Assembly: GCF_012927645.1 (NCBI RefSeq)
Contig: NZ_JABBMT010000010.1
Location: forward strand, 1 to 64,000
Length of the DNA stretch: 64,000 nt
Origin: Pseudoalteromonas arctica
Lineage (GTDB): Bacteria; Pseudomonadota; Gammaproteobacteria; Enterobacterales; Alteromonadaceae
Direction: 5' to 3'
Below the pieces are notes generated by a model. It had not been told where the DNA came from. It worked only from the letters and a program-made list of their open reading frames with translations, and ran no database searches. Shown one piece after another: positions 1 to 7,787 of the stretch (within the stretch, counting starts at the first letter, position 1; the number at the start of each line of letters is the position of its first letter). Made by a program: the position numbers and the translations under genes.

Positions 1-63
1 ATCTCTGACTAAAGAAATTGCATCAAGTTTAAATTCTTTGGTATATTTTTTACGTTTTGTCAT
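1..63 (-). CDS. IS3-family transposase OrfA, N-terminal fragment (runs off the window)
   Basis: Reading the minus strand from the ATG at 63 gives 21 residues, starting MTKRKKYTKEFK and continuing to the window edge. This opening (basic stretch, then YTxEFKLDAxxLV) is typical of the helix-turn-helix OrfA protein of IS3/IS911-like elements, which binds the terminal repeats and is joined to OrfB by frameshifting. Only the first 21 codons are in the window, so family is assigned from the N-terminal signature alone. Confidence 0.6.
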   Translation of the reverse strand, partial: MTKRKKYTKEFKLDAISLVRD

Positions 64-127
64 TTCTGTTCTCCAGTTAAGCTTATTATGTCTTAACTGG
101 GGTAGTCGAATCCATTAAACCACGTCA
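1..127 (-). mobile_element. IS3-family insertion sequence, left end (partial)
   Basis: The minus strand shows the start of an IS3-type OrfA at 63 and, before it, a short leader. A 9-bp inverted repeat (CCAGTTAAG at 73-81 and CTTAACTGG at 92-100) lies between the gene and the outer end. The outer boundary is inferred at about 127, where the minus strand begins TGACGTGGTTTAATGG, since IS3-family ends usually start with TG(A). An open coding frame begins just outside this point, which supports a junction here. The rest of the element lies beyond position 1, so the element, its right end and any target duplication cannot be seen. Confidence 0.6.
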
Positions 128-682
128 GATGTAACAACAAGCAATTTACAACCCAATCAAAATATTAACATTAGAGTAAGAGCAAACCCTAACTTACCCA
201 TTAATTCTTCAAATAACTACAACTTAATCATTGGCACTAAAGTTACTAGCGTATCGAATCATAGTGTTTCGGGTGAGCATAATGTAAATAGAGTAACGTA
301 CAGTGGATTTGGTTCAAGTTTATATGCTACAACACAAGCTTATCGTAACTTAAATTGGAGCGTGACATTACAAGACTCTACAGGGCATCCTGTTGAGGGA
401 GCGAAAGCTAAACTAAGGGTTGACCAAGATATTAGTGATGGCTCAGGTCATATTTCAGGCTCTGTTGATTTAGGAAGTTGTCATAGCGATATTACTTTTC
501 GCCATACGGAATATAGTTTAGGCTATAAAAACATATGGGATACAGATTTAATTTATGGTGTTTGGCGATTAGAAATACCTAACACTGGAAACTTAGATCT
601 AGGTATTGGAGGAAATAATGTTGAATACGTTGTACTCGGGCATTTGTGCGATCAAAAATTAGTCAGCAGTAACCCTTCATAA
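128..682 (+). pseudogene. Gene of unknown function, 5' end removed by the IS insertion
   Basis: One frame is open without a stop from about 119 to the TAA at 680-682, about 185 codons. It has no credible start: a GTG at 362 exists, but the coding pattern continues unbroken upstream of it to the IS boundary near 127. The sequence is rich in Asn, Ser, Thr and Gly with many short beta-like stretches (for example LNWSVTLQDSTGHPVEGAKA), which resembles an extracellular or Ig-like beta domain; two cysteines near the end (VDLGSCHS and GHLCDQ) could form a disulfide. No family is recognised. It is called a pseudogene because the IS has displaced its 5' end. A hairpin terminator follows it. Confidence 0.55.
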
Positions 683-693
683 CTTTTACTTTT

Positions 694-727
694 AAAGCTA
701 ATGATGGTGACATTATTAGCTTTTTAT
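694..727 (+). terminator. Rho-independent terminator
   Basis: AAAGCTAAT pairs with ATTAGCTTT across a loop of about 12 bases, followed by a run of T. It lies 12 bases after the stop of the truncated gene and fits as its terminator. Confidence 0.6.
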
Positions 728-817
728 TTAATGAGTAAAAATCACTCAAGTTATTAAGTTACGTGCCGATACAGGTACTAGTTATAAATTGTTTTTTCAC
801 GACAGATGGAATTAAGT

Positions 818-1543
818 ATGAAAATAACTCATGATACTTTAACTAATACTGCAGCAGTACAATTAAAAAATAAAACGGTCCCTATTAATGAGGGAAAATT
901 GTCTGATAACACCCTAAATGAAAAAATTAATAAACAGCAAAAACAAAAGTTTGCTAATGATATTTATCATAAAGATGAACATATCCCAAAAAATCAGAAC
1001 ACCTATGATAGGCCCCTTAGTATAAGTGCGCATAAATCTGAATCTGAACTTTTAGATAAAATGACTAATACAATAAGTTTTGGTGAATTACCCAAAAAGT
1101 TAAGTCAACTTAGACCTAAATACGAAAATTTCCTGAATGAACTAGAAATATCATCTCCATCATTAGCTCAAAAGGATTGGGGGTTTTCTATTGATATTGA
1201 TGATAAATTAGTTGTTTCTGGTGATATTACTGAAGATGAAAGGTTTTATCTTGAGGACAAGCTAAATGCAGATAAAGATATTGTAAGTTTAGTTAAAGAG
1301 TTACCTGATATTTTAATAAAAGGTCAAGAGTATGACCGTGGGTATGATGGGAAAGGGAAATATTGGGGAAAATATGATGTTACCCAAGAGAACTTCACAG
1401 ACAATATTGATATAAAAGCACTTTTAGATAGTTCATACGGACCCAATGCAAAAGCATTTGATAATGGTTTTGATATATTTTCATACCAAGATAATTTGCG
1501 CAGCCAATTAGCAAGTAAAGCAGAAGTTAAATATGCTTATTAA
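818..1543 (+). CDS. Hypothetical acidic protein, copy 1 of a local paralogous family
   Basis: This 241-residue protein has no family I recognise. It aligns over most of its length with the next gene on the opposite strand. Shared blocks are an N-terminal YHK motif followed by P..(N/S)TY and a (K/R)P(L/M)SI tail, a central PSLAxxDWGxSI block, then a stretch beginning LVVSG here and LEVTG there, and a C-terminal YDVxxxNF...(L)LD block. It has no signal peptide or membrane segment and is strongly acidic. The start at 818 (MKITHD) is preferred over the ATG at 806: GGAA precedes it at good spacing, nothing ribosome-binding-like precedes 806, and the paralogue also starts MKV. It converges with copy 2, with only 7 bases between the stops. 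Function unknown. Confidence 0.7.
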   Translation: MKITHDTLTNTAAVQLKNKTVPINEGKLSDNTLNEKINKQQKQKFANDIYHKDEHIPKNQNTYDRPLSISAHKSESELLDKMTNTISFGELPKKLSQLRPKYENFLNELEISSPSLAQKDWGFSIDIDDKLVVSGDITEDERFYLEDKLNADKDIVSLVKELPDILIKGQEYDRGYDGKGKYWGKYDVTQENFTDNIDIKALLDSSYGPNAKAFDNGFDIFSYQDNLRSQLASKAEVKYAY

Positions 1544-1550
1544 TGAGTTA

Positions 1551-2261
1551 TTATTCATTTCTTGTCAATTGTGTAAAAATATTATCGTTTAACTCAAGCC
1601 AACTAAAGTCCTTATTCCAAGCCTGTTTAAAGCTTTCTCCGCCTTGTGAATTATCCAGAATTTCTTTTAAATCAAATATTTTTGAGAAATTATCTTCGTT
1701 TACGTCGTAACTTGACCACCCCCTAACTCCCAAGTCAATGTGCTCTAGAAAGCTCGATTTAAACTCGTTAGCTGCATTAACAAAGTCATCATTGCTATTT
1801 AACTTATCAGATATTAGCATCTTATCGGTATCGCTCAGCGTACCAGTTACTTCTAGTTCACCGGATTTATTTATTGATATTCCCCAATCTGTACTTGCTA
1901 ATGATGGTTCTTCTGCAATTATATCGGCCATAATACTGTTATATTGATTGAACATTTTCTCTACAGATTTAGAAACTTCCCCTCCAGGCATGTAAAGGTT
2001 TACAGTGGCGTGCCAAATATTTGTTAATGCTTTTTCTTCTGCAGCTCTAGATGTTAGAACGTGATTTGTTTTTATACTCATTGGTTTATTATAAGTCGAA
2101 TCAGGCTCTTTGGGCTGCTCTTTGTGATATGTGTCCTTAGCTAGTCGCTGCATTTCACTATTTAATTGCTCTTTACCATTTACAGGTTTATTTATTTTTA
2201 CTTCTGAACTGTTCGATATAAACTGCGATGCTAGATTGGTATCATTTGAATTAACTTTCAT
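1551..2261 (-). CDS. Hypothetical acidic protein, copy 2 of a local paralogous family
   Basis: A 236-residue protein paralogous to the gene at 818-1543 and to the broken copy at 3527-3763. The first 75 residues match the broken copy very closely (NSSEVKINKPVNGKEQLNSEM against NSSVVEINTQVNSKEQLKSEM), including the YHK motif. No signal peptide, membrane span or known catalytic motif is visible. The region upstream of its start (2262-2340) resembles the region upstream of the broken copy (3764-3850), both with GTTATCGGCT and then a TATTCT stretch, so gene and promoter were duplicated together. I cannot assign a function; a secreted effector or a phage- or element-linked protein are only possibilities. 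Confidence 0.7.
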   Translation of the reverse strand: MKVNSNDTNLASQFISNSSEVKINKPVNGKEQLNSEMQRLAKDTYHKEQPKEPDSTYNKPMSIKTNHVLTSRAAEEKALTNIWHATVNLYMPGGEVSKSVEKMFNQYNSIMADIIAEEPSLASTDWGISINKSGELEVTGTLSDTDKMLISDKLNSNDDFVNAANEFKSSFLEHIDLGVRGWSSYDVNEDNFSKIFDLKEILDNSQGGESFKQAWNKDFSWLELNDNIFTQLTRNE

Positions 2262-2339
2262 ATCATTTTCCTTGTTCGTTATTTATTACTAGTTATCGGC
2301 TGGTTATTCTCTTACTTTAGTTGTTTCTAATAAGAAAAC

Positions 2340-2861
2340 TTAACTTATTACACATTGAGAATTGAAATCAGTTAAGCTTAGCCCGCATTTCCAACACACC
2401 GCTAGATCTGGAGCATCTAACTGGTGATATTTGCCAAGCTCTATTCGGTGAAAGGCAACTGCCATTCCACAATGTCTACACCTATCTTCCATGAGTATTA
2501 AGTGTTTTGGGCAAAAAGTATAAAAAGCCACTCGCCAAGCAATTCGATAATAAGCGTCTGTACTTTCAGCTAAGCATAAGGGACAATATTGCATACCAAA
2601 ACCTGCATAAATGCGATGATATAAAATTTAAGCGGTGTTATCCAGCGTAGCTGACCTGACAGGCTTGTAGACTCAAATAAACGCCCTTCAAATAGACTTA
2701 GCGTTGTTTTCTTTGTTTCCTTAAGGTTACCCCAGTTTTTACTGACATCTGCTCTAACAAGCTTTAAGGCCATTGTGATGTGCAGTTCGCACCATCCATG
2801 AAGATAAACACTCCCCTGGTAATGAGTGCGGATGAGCTGGCCATAATTTTCCAGACAACAT
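2340..2861 (-). pseudogene. tniQ: TniQ-family protein, frameshifted and truncated
   Basis: The frame opening at the ATG at 2861 gives a classic TniQ N-terminus (LWPAHPHSLPGECLSSWMVR, then TAHHNGLK) before a stop near 2754. A second frame then continues with the EGRLFES..SGQLRW block, and after a shift near 2625 a third frame gives YHRIYAGFGMQYCPLCLAE and CxxC/CxxH zinc-binding motifs (CPKH, CRHCG, CWKCG). TniQ proteins link the transposition machinery to the target. Two frameshifts, a probable internal deletion before the second block and an early stop make it non-functional. Confidence 0.65.
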
Positions 2862-3533
2862 TTAAATTGCCTTGTCTAACTGACGCTTTCTTTGTGAGGG
2901 TGTTACCCAGTTTATTTTATCTAATACTATTGGTGTGATTGCTTCTATATTATTTTTAACCGCATAAACAGCTACATCATTAAGTAATCGTGAAAGCTCT
3001 CCAATATAGCCCTCACACATTGAGAATAGTTGCATAGCTAAGCTTTTAGCATGTAAACTTGAGGGCTTTCTTAATGGCAACATACGTTCAAAACTCACTA
3101 GTAACCTTAAAAAATCCTGATTAAACTCCCATCGAGGTAACAATACTGGCTCAAAACGGTTAGCTAATTGAGGGTCTGACTGCAACGCTCTAAACGCGTC
3201 TTTAGTCCCAACCCCAACGATTGATATTTGTAACTCATTACCAAGGTATTTAAGTACATTCAAAAATGCACGTTGTCGATTTAAATTACCCGCCAAGATA
3301 TGATGAATTTCATCTATGACCAAAATTTTTGTACCAATGTAGCGCAATAATTTGATCACTTGAAATTGCTTTTTATCAACTCGTTCACTTGGCCTATATG
3401 GCGCAAATAGTAACTCCAGTATTGCATTATAAAAACGTCCCTCATCGGGAACCGGAGGCGCTTGCACTAATAATACAGGTGCAAGCACTCCATCACCATT
3501 GGGGTTATCTTTAGCTGGGTGTTGTTTCAAAAA
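2862..3533 (-). pseudogene. tniB: TniB/TnsC-like AAA+ ATPase, N-terminus missing
   Basis: About 220 residues match the C-terminal two-thirds of TniB-type transposition ATPases: QAPPVPDEGRFYNAILELL, the Walker B segment ILVIDEIHH, a sensor-1 region (SIVGVGTKDAF) and the arginine-finger area ANRFEP. The N-terminal part with the Walker A nucleotide-binding loop is absent. The first residues (FLKQHPAKD) correspond to the segment just after Walker A in intact homologues, and the frame is closed by a TGA at 3536-3534. A TTG at 3530 could act as a start, but the product could not bind ATP normally. Fused directly against the truncated paralogue at 3527-3763. Confidence 0.65.
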
Positions 3534-3763
3534 TCATACATAACATCTTCAATAGGTCTTAATATATTGGCATCTTTATTTACAGGCTTATAGTATGTTG
3601 CATCAGGCTCTTTAAACTGCCCTTTGTGATAGATGTCCTTCGCTAGGCGCTCCATTTCACTCTTTAATTGCTCTTTACTATTCACTTGAGTGTTGATTTC
3701 GACCACCGAACTGTTTGAAGTAGGTTGCAATAGTGGATATCTATCTTGCGAGTTAACTTGCAT
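3527..3763 (-). pseudogene. Third copy of the paralogous acidic protein, truncated after about 74 residues
   Basis: The first 70 or so residues align with copy 2, including the YHK and the ATYYKP motif, then the frame runs into the transposition remnant and stops at 3527. The C-terminal 160 residues present in copies 1 and 2 are missing. The ATG at 3763 has the same context as copy 2, and the upstream region is similar too. A short stable product is possible but the gene is best read as broken. Confidence 0.6.
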
Positions 3764-3958
3764 ATTACGTCCTTGTTTTTTTATAGCTAAGTTGTTATCG
3801 GCTAACTATTCTTATGCTTTAACTGTTTATGATAAGAGAACTTATTTTATTCTTTGGCTATCAGCCAAAAACTATTTTTGCGGTTTGCAATTAATCATTA
3901 GGTCAAACGGCTTTTCCTTGAGACAATCACCCCTGTTATTTTTAAAACATGGTTCTTT

Positions 3959-4198
3959 ATGAAACTATTAGTTAGAAACTTATCACGTACTATTACTGAA
4001 CATGAAATCCGTATACTTTTTACTGAACACGGTAAAGTAACCGATTGTAATTTAGTACTAGATAAAGAAACCGGTCAATCGAAAGGCTTTGCCTTTGTAG
4101 AAATGCCCAGCGATGCAGAAGCTGCTGTAGCAATCAAAGCATTGAATCAAAGCACGGTTGATAAAAGCAAGATCCGCGTAAAGAAAGCGGACGCTTAA
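3959..4198 (+). CDS. Small RNA-binding protein with a single RRM domain
   Basis: A 79-residue protein that is one RNA recognition motif: RNP2 is LLVRNL near residues 3-8 and RNP1 is KGFAFVEM near residues 41-48, with the aromatic residues of RNP1 in place. Such stand-alone RRM proteins occur in marine gammaproteobacteria and cyanobacteria, where several are cold-induced and are thought to bind single-stranded RNA. The protein starts MKLLVRN with the fold beginning at once, which supports this start. It stands alone; a weak hairpin follows at about 4221-4245. Exact RNA targets cannot be inferred. Confidence 0.85.
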   Translation: MKLLVRNLSRTITEHEIRILFTEHGKVTDCNLVLDKETGQSKGFAFVEMPSDAEAAVAIKALNQSTVDKSKIRVKKADA

Positions 4199-4220
4199 AC
4201 GTGTTATTTTGTTGCAAAAG

Positions 4221-4245
4221 GCCGGCACTTTTCGCTGGCTTTTAG
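4221..4245 (+). terminator. Possible terminator of the RRM gene
   Basis: GCCGGC and GCTGGC (one G-T pair) flank a 7-base loop, followed by TTTTAG. The T run is short, so this is tentative. Confidence 0.35.
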
Positions 4246-4430
4246 CTTTCCCCACACAACTTCTGCGCCAGTTCCTTTCACCCAACGAAATTTAATTCAG
4301 CCCCTAAATCATAGTACCCAAAATCAACTAATTGTATTTTATAAAAGCATCTGCGCTTCATGGCAAAAAACTAGACAGTAAAACCGACACCCCATATAGT
4401 CACTGTATGTATCCTTAAAAATCTGCAATT

Positions 4431-6050
4431 ATGACTCCTCTTTTTCAATCGCTCGGTATAACTTTGTTATTGGGCTTAACTGGCTGCTCAGAGCCGGCTC
4501 AAGAACAAGCAACGCTTGATAATACAACCGGTGTAAATTTAAGCAATATTAAACAACATATTAAAACCCTTGCCTCAGACGAATTTGAAGGACGCGGTCC
4601 ATTAACGCGCGGTGAAGTAAAAACTGTGGGTTACTTAACTAACCAATACCAAGCGCTTGGATTAACTGGTGCATATAATGATAAGTTTTTACAGCCGGTA
4701 AAAATGGCGATGGTAACCGCTGCTCAAAACATGCAATTAAAAATTGGCGACTTGAGCTTTACCGCTGGTAAAGATTTTACGGCGCGAACAAAACAATTGC
4801 AGCCACTTATTGATGTTCATAATTCAGAGGTAGTATTTGTTGGTTATGGCATTAATGCGCCCGAGTATAATTGGAACGATTATAAGAGTATTGATGTAAC
4901 GGGTAAAACGGTTGTTGTATTAGTAAATGATCCAGGGTTTGCTACGCAAAATGATGCGCTATTTACCGGTAACGCTATGACCTACTATGGTCGCTGGACT
5001 TACAAATACGAAGAAGCCGCTCGCCAAGGCGCAGCCGCAGTATTTATTGTGCACGAAACAGCGCCAGCTGCATATCCTTGGGGCGTAGTTGAAAGCTCAA
5101 ATACAGGCACAAAATACACCTTGATGGATAACAACCTAAACGCATCAGAACTACCAGTTATGGGGTGGCTAACACTCGATGCAACCGAGCAGTTATTTAA
5201 ATCAGCAAACTTGAGCTATCAGAAATTAAAGCAACAAGCACTTAACGACGACTTTAAAGCTACTGCGCTTAACTTAACAGCGAATCTTGCTTTTAAAAAT
5301 GAAGTATCACACGCTAAATCGCACAATGTTGTTGCGCAATTAACGGGCAGTGAAGCGCCTGATGAATATATTGTGGTCAGCGCACATTGGGATCATTTTG
5401 GTACTAAACAAACTGATAGTGGGCCAAAAATTTTTAATGGTGCGGTTGATAATGCCTCAGGCACTGCTGCCACAATTGAAATCGCTCGTATATTAAGTAA
5501 CATGCATAAACAAAAACCGTTTAAACGCTCGATTATTTTTGCAAACTTTACCGCCGAAGAAACAGGGTTAATTGGCTCAGAGCAATTTGCCAGTGGCGAA
5601 CTTATCCCTACTAAGCAGATGGTCGCTCTGTTAAATATTGATGGTATGAATGTGCTAGATGGCACCGATTACATACTGCAATACGGTAAAGGTTTATCAC
5701 AAATGGAAGACTACCTTAGCAGAGCCGCGAGCAAACAAGGCCGTCATATAAAAATGGATCCCGTGCCACAAAACGGCCTATTCTTCCGCTCAGATCACTT
5801 CTCACTAGCTAAACAAGGCGTACCTGGTTTACTGTTTATGAGCTTAGGTGATACGGATCCTGATTATATTGCCCATAAATACCATAAAGAAGCTGATGAT
5901 TACTCTGCTCAATGGTCATTAGGTGGTGTAAAACAAGACATCGAGTTAATTGTTGATATCGCATCACAGTTAGCAAACAACGGTGATTGGCCAAAATGGC
6001 AAGCCGATTCAGATTTTAAAACTCGTCGTGCCCAAGACCGCGTAGAATAA
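4431..6050 (+). CDS. M28-family zinc aminopeptidase/peptidase, lipoprotein
   Basis: A 539-residue predicted lipoprotein: a short hydrophobic signal ends in the lipobox LTGC (Cys near residue 19), so it is probably anchored in the outer or inner membrane facing the periplasm. A protease-associated (PA) domain lies near residues 145-260. The M28 catalytic domain follows with the five expected zinc ligands and catalytic acid: His319 (SAHWDHFG), Asp340 (GAVDNASG), Glu376/377 (TAEETGLIGS), Asp404 (NIDGMN) and His485 (YHKEADDYS). Members cleave N-terminal amino acids from peptides. It stands alone. Periplasmic or surface peptide degradation fits a marine heterotroph. Confidence 0.88.
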   Translation: MTPLFQSLGITLLLGLTGCSEPAQEQATLDNTTGVNLSNIKQHIKTLASDEFEGRGPLTRGEVKTVGYLTNQYQALGLTGAYNDKFLQPVKMAMVTAAQNMQLKIGDLSFTAGKDFTARTKQLQPLIDVHNSEVVFVGYGINAPEYNWNDYKSIDVTGKTVVVLVNDPGFATQNDALFTGNAMTYYGRWTYKYEEAARQGAAAVFIVHETAPAAYPWGVVESSNTGTKYTLMDNNLNASELPVMGWLTLDATEQLFKSANLSYQKLKQQALNDDFKATALNLTANLAFKNEVSHAKSHNVVAQLTGSEAPDEYIVVSAHWDHFGTKQTDSGPKIFNGAVDNASGTAATIEIARILSNMHKQKPFKRSIIFANFTAEETGLIGSEQFASGELIPTKQMVALLNIDGMNVLDGTDYILQYGKGLSQMEDYLSRAASKQGRHIKMDPVPQNGLFFRSDHFSLAKQGVPGLLFMSLGDTDPDYIAHKYHKEADDYSAQWSLGGVKQDIELIVDIASQLANNGDWPKWQADSDFKTRRAQDRVE

Positions 6051-6065
6051 ATAACTTAAGTAGGG

Positions 6066-6093
6066 GGTAGGCATTGATTGCCTACCTCGCTTT
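6066..6093 (+). terminator. Hairpin after the M28 peptidase gene
   Basis: GGTAGGCA pairs perfectly with TGCCTACC around a 5-base loop (6066-6086), followed by a T-rich but interrupted tail. It fits a terminator of the peptidase gene. Confidence 0.5.
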
Positions 6094-6133
6094 ATTAATC
6101 CCCCTACTGATTGCGTTGTACACCCGGTAATAA

Positions 6134-6286
6134 TTACTGCGGCAACCCCTGTGCTACCTTAAACATCGTTAATAACGCTTCAATAGACACTGCAATTAAA
6201 ATAGTCGAAATAAACCGTGTGATAGTGCGCCGCATTGAGCTGTGCCGAAATCGAATATTGCTAATACGAGGGTGATAAAAATAACG
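6134..6286 (-). pseudogene. Possible C-terminal remnant of a membrane protein
   Basis: The 370 bases between the peptidase and the next gene hold an open minus-strand frame of 50 codons with protein-like composition: a basic segment (RFRHSSMRRTITR) followed by a hydrophobic helix (FISTILIAVSIEALLTMFKV) and a TAA at 6134. An ATG at 6235 would give only 33 residues, starting inside the apparent domain, and a TAG closes the frame upstream. It looks like the tail of a deleted integral membrane gene. No family is named. Confidence 0.35.
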
Positions 6287-6420
6287 CTAAGGTTACATTA
6301 TTTAAAGAAGATAAAAATCTATTTCGCACCAATTAGGTGCAAAATAAGGTGGTTGACTTACTTTTTTGCAAACACAAAAAATGGGCTATGTAGCTCACTC
6401 TGTCATTAAATCAAGTACTT

Positions 6421-6723
6421 TTAAACTTCATTATCAGAGTTTTGTACTTGACGTTGCGCAGCTCTAGCAATGATTTCAACATAAAACGACTCTAAGCCTT
6501 GTTTTTCAATTTCGCTGATTGAGTTGCTAATTTCAGCAACATGCACCACTTGGGCATCTTCAGCTGTATTACCAAATTTACAATCAAATGCCCAGTAATC
6601 AGCATCAATTGGCAACGTTTTGTTACGCTCTCTTTTCAAATACTTTTTTACTTCATGCTTTGCAGCATCTACCATACGAGGGTATTTGATTTTCTCGTGA
6701 TTCAGCGTGAATGTTTTCTTCAT
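6421..6723 (-). CDS. Small conserved protein, DUF6172-like
   Basis: A 100-residue protein opening MKKTFTLNHEKIKYPRMVDA, followed by HEVKKYLKRERNK and WAFDCKFG. This pattern resembles the DUF6172 family of short conserved proteins of unknown function in gammaproteobacteria; the family name is from memory of the signature. It is mixed in charge, with no signal or membrane segment, and probably cytoplasmic. It stands alone, with its own start and AT-rich flanks. Confidence 0.6.
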   Translation of the reverse strand: MKKTFTLNHEKIKYPRMVDAAKHEVKKYLKRERNKTLPIDADYWAFDCKFGNTAEDAQVVHVAEISNSISEIEKQGLESFYVEIIARAAQRQVQNSDNEV

Positions 6724-6881
6724 TGCGTTCCTAATTACCTTGATTTAATGATGATGGCAATAATACCAAGTAAATTGGGAGTGCCATTTGAGGTCATTAT
6801 AGCAACTGCATTTAGTTTGTGGATGCTTTTTTTACACTAAAATAAATAAATATTTTTACCTATAATTATTCCAGCTTAATA

Positions 6882-7403
6882 TCACGCTTGGGCAAGGTGT
6901 AAGGGTTGATGAAGATCTACATTATTAAGGCTATCGTAAAATGCAGCCGCATCCATTTGCGGATGATCCAGCTGTGTCTCCTTATCTAAATGACGTTTTC
7001 GCACAACCAGCTCACAGTTATCAATTACGATTAGTGGAATATGATTTTTATCATCTCGGATCACAAGAGGCTCTGGCACAAGGCATGAACGCAAGCGAAT
7101 ATCTGCCATGCTACCTTGTTGTAATAACTGTGCATTATGTTGGCCAATCAGTATATCAAATTCATCTGGAGCCAATGCTTGCTTAGGCCCAGCCCCTAAT
7201 TGTTCACGTAATTGTGCTTCATCTGCTGTTGCAGCATGTGCATCAAAAGGGGTTTTTGGTAAATGAAACTGACTAAAATCTAATGCATCATGAGAAAGCA
7301 TAGCCAATAACAACGCGAACTCGCCACGACGGTGTTCTGAGACACTTTTGGCAAGACGGTTGTTAAGTTGACTCTCTGTGATCAACAAATCATCGATTTG
7401 CAT
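6882..7403 (-). CDS. Conserved hypothetical protein (VC2046/SO_2500-like)
   Basis: A 173-residue cytoplasmic protein with an N-terminal helical segment (RLAKSVSEHRRGEFALLLAM) and a conserved GxxxLxP(DEFDIL)-type middle. The pattern resembles the uncharacterised VC2046/SO_2500 proteins found across Vibrio, Shewanella and Pseudoalteromonas; that assignment is from general likeness only. No catalytic motif is evident. It lies just upstream of, and divergent from, the tRNA-Tyr pair. Confidence 0.5.
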   Translation of the reverse strand: MQIDDLLITESQLNNRLAKSVSEHRRGEFALLLAMLSHDALDFSQFHLPKTPFDAHAATADEAQLREQLGAGPKQALAPDEFDILIGQHNAQLLQQGSMADIRLRSCLVPEPLVIRDDKNHIPLIVIDNCELVVRKRHLDKETQLDHPQMDAAAFYDSLNNVDLHQPLHLAQA

Positions 7404-7515
7404 AGACTTTAGCCGATTGCAGTTGGGAATAGATATTTATCGGCTTTATTTAAGATTTCTTTAGCTTTTTTCTTTACTTAAATACTCACTTTGCTATTAT
7501 CAGCGCCGTTGCATT

Positions 7516-7600
7516 GGAGGGGTTCCCGAGCGGCCAAAGGGATCAGACTGTAAATCTGACGGCTCAGCCTTCGCTGGTTCGAATCCAGCTCCCTCCACCA
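7516..7600 (+). tRNA. tRNA-Tyr (GTA), first copy
   Basis: An 85-base type II tRNA with CCA encoded. The acceptor GGAGGGG pairs with CCCTCC, the anticodon loop CTGTAAA gives GTA, a long variable arm is present, and the T-arm reads GGTTCGAATCC. Identical to the copy 134 bases downstream. Confidence 0.95.
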
Positions 7601-7649
7601 CTTTTCTTACCGCTGGGTTAAGTGGGGCCAAATGCGACAAAATTAGTGT

Positions 7650-7734
7650 GGAGGGGTTCCCGAGCGGCCAAAGGGATCAGACTGTAAATCTGACGGCTCA
7701 GCCTTCGCTGGTTCGAATCCAGCTCCCTCCACCA
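7650..7734 (+). tRNA. tRNA-Tyr (GTA), second copy
   Basis: Identical 85-base copy of the preceding tRNA-Tyr, in the same orientation, with 49 bases between them. A tandem tRNA-Tyr pair is common in gammaproteobacteria. Confidence 0.95.
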
Positions 7735-7787
7735 CTTTACTTATCTATCAGCAAAACTTCATTCTTTCTGACTTTACTCTCGCTAAC

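Larger units (their letters stand above)
2340..3533 (-). mobile_element. Decayed Tn7/Tn5053-like transposition module (tniB-tniQ remnant)
   Basis: Two adjacent minus-strand remnants, a TniB-type ATPase lacking its N-terminus and a frameshifted TniQ, sit head to tail with the tniB stop touching the tniQ start (TAA then ATG at 2864-2859). This is the order found in Tn5053/Tn7-like elements, where tniA precedes tniB. No tniA and no terminal repeats are visible. The left part of the module abuts the truncated third copy of the paralogous gene at about 3533. The element is dead and internally deleted. Confidence 0.6.

Noticed and set aside
3690..3962. 90-codon plus-strand frame over the third paralogue's start
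   Set aside because: It is antisense to the broken paralogue and its promoter and shows no protein family likeness.
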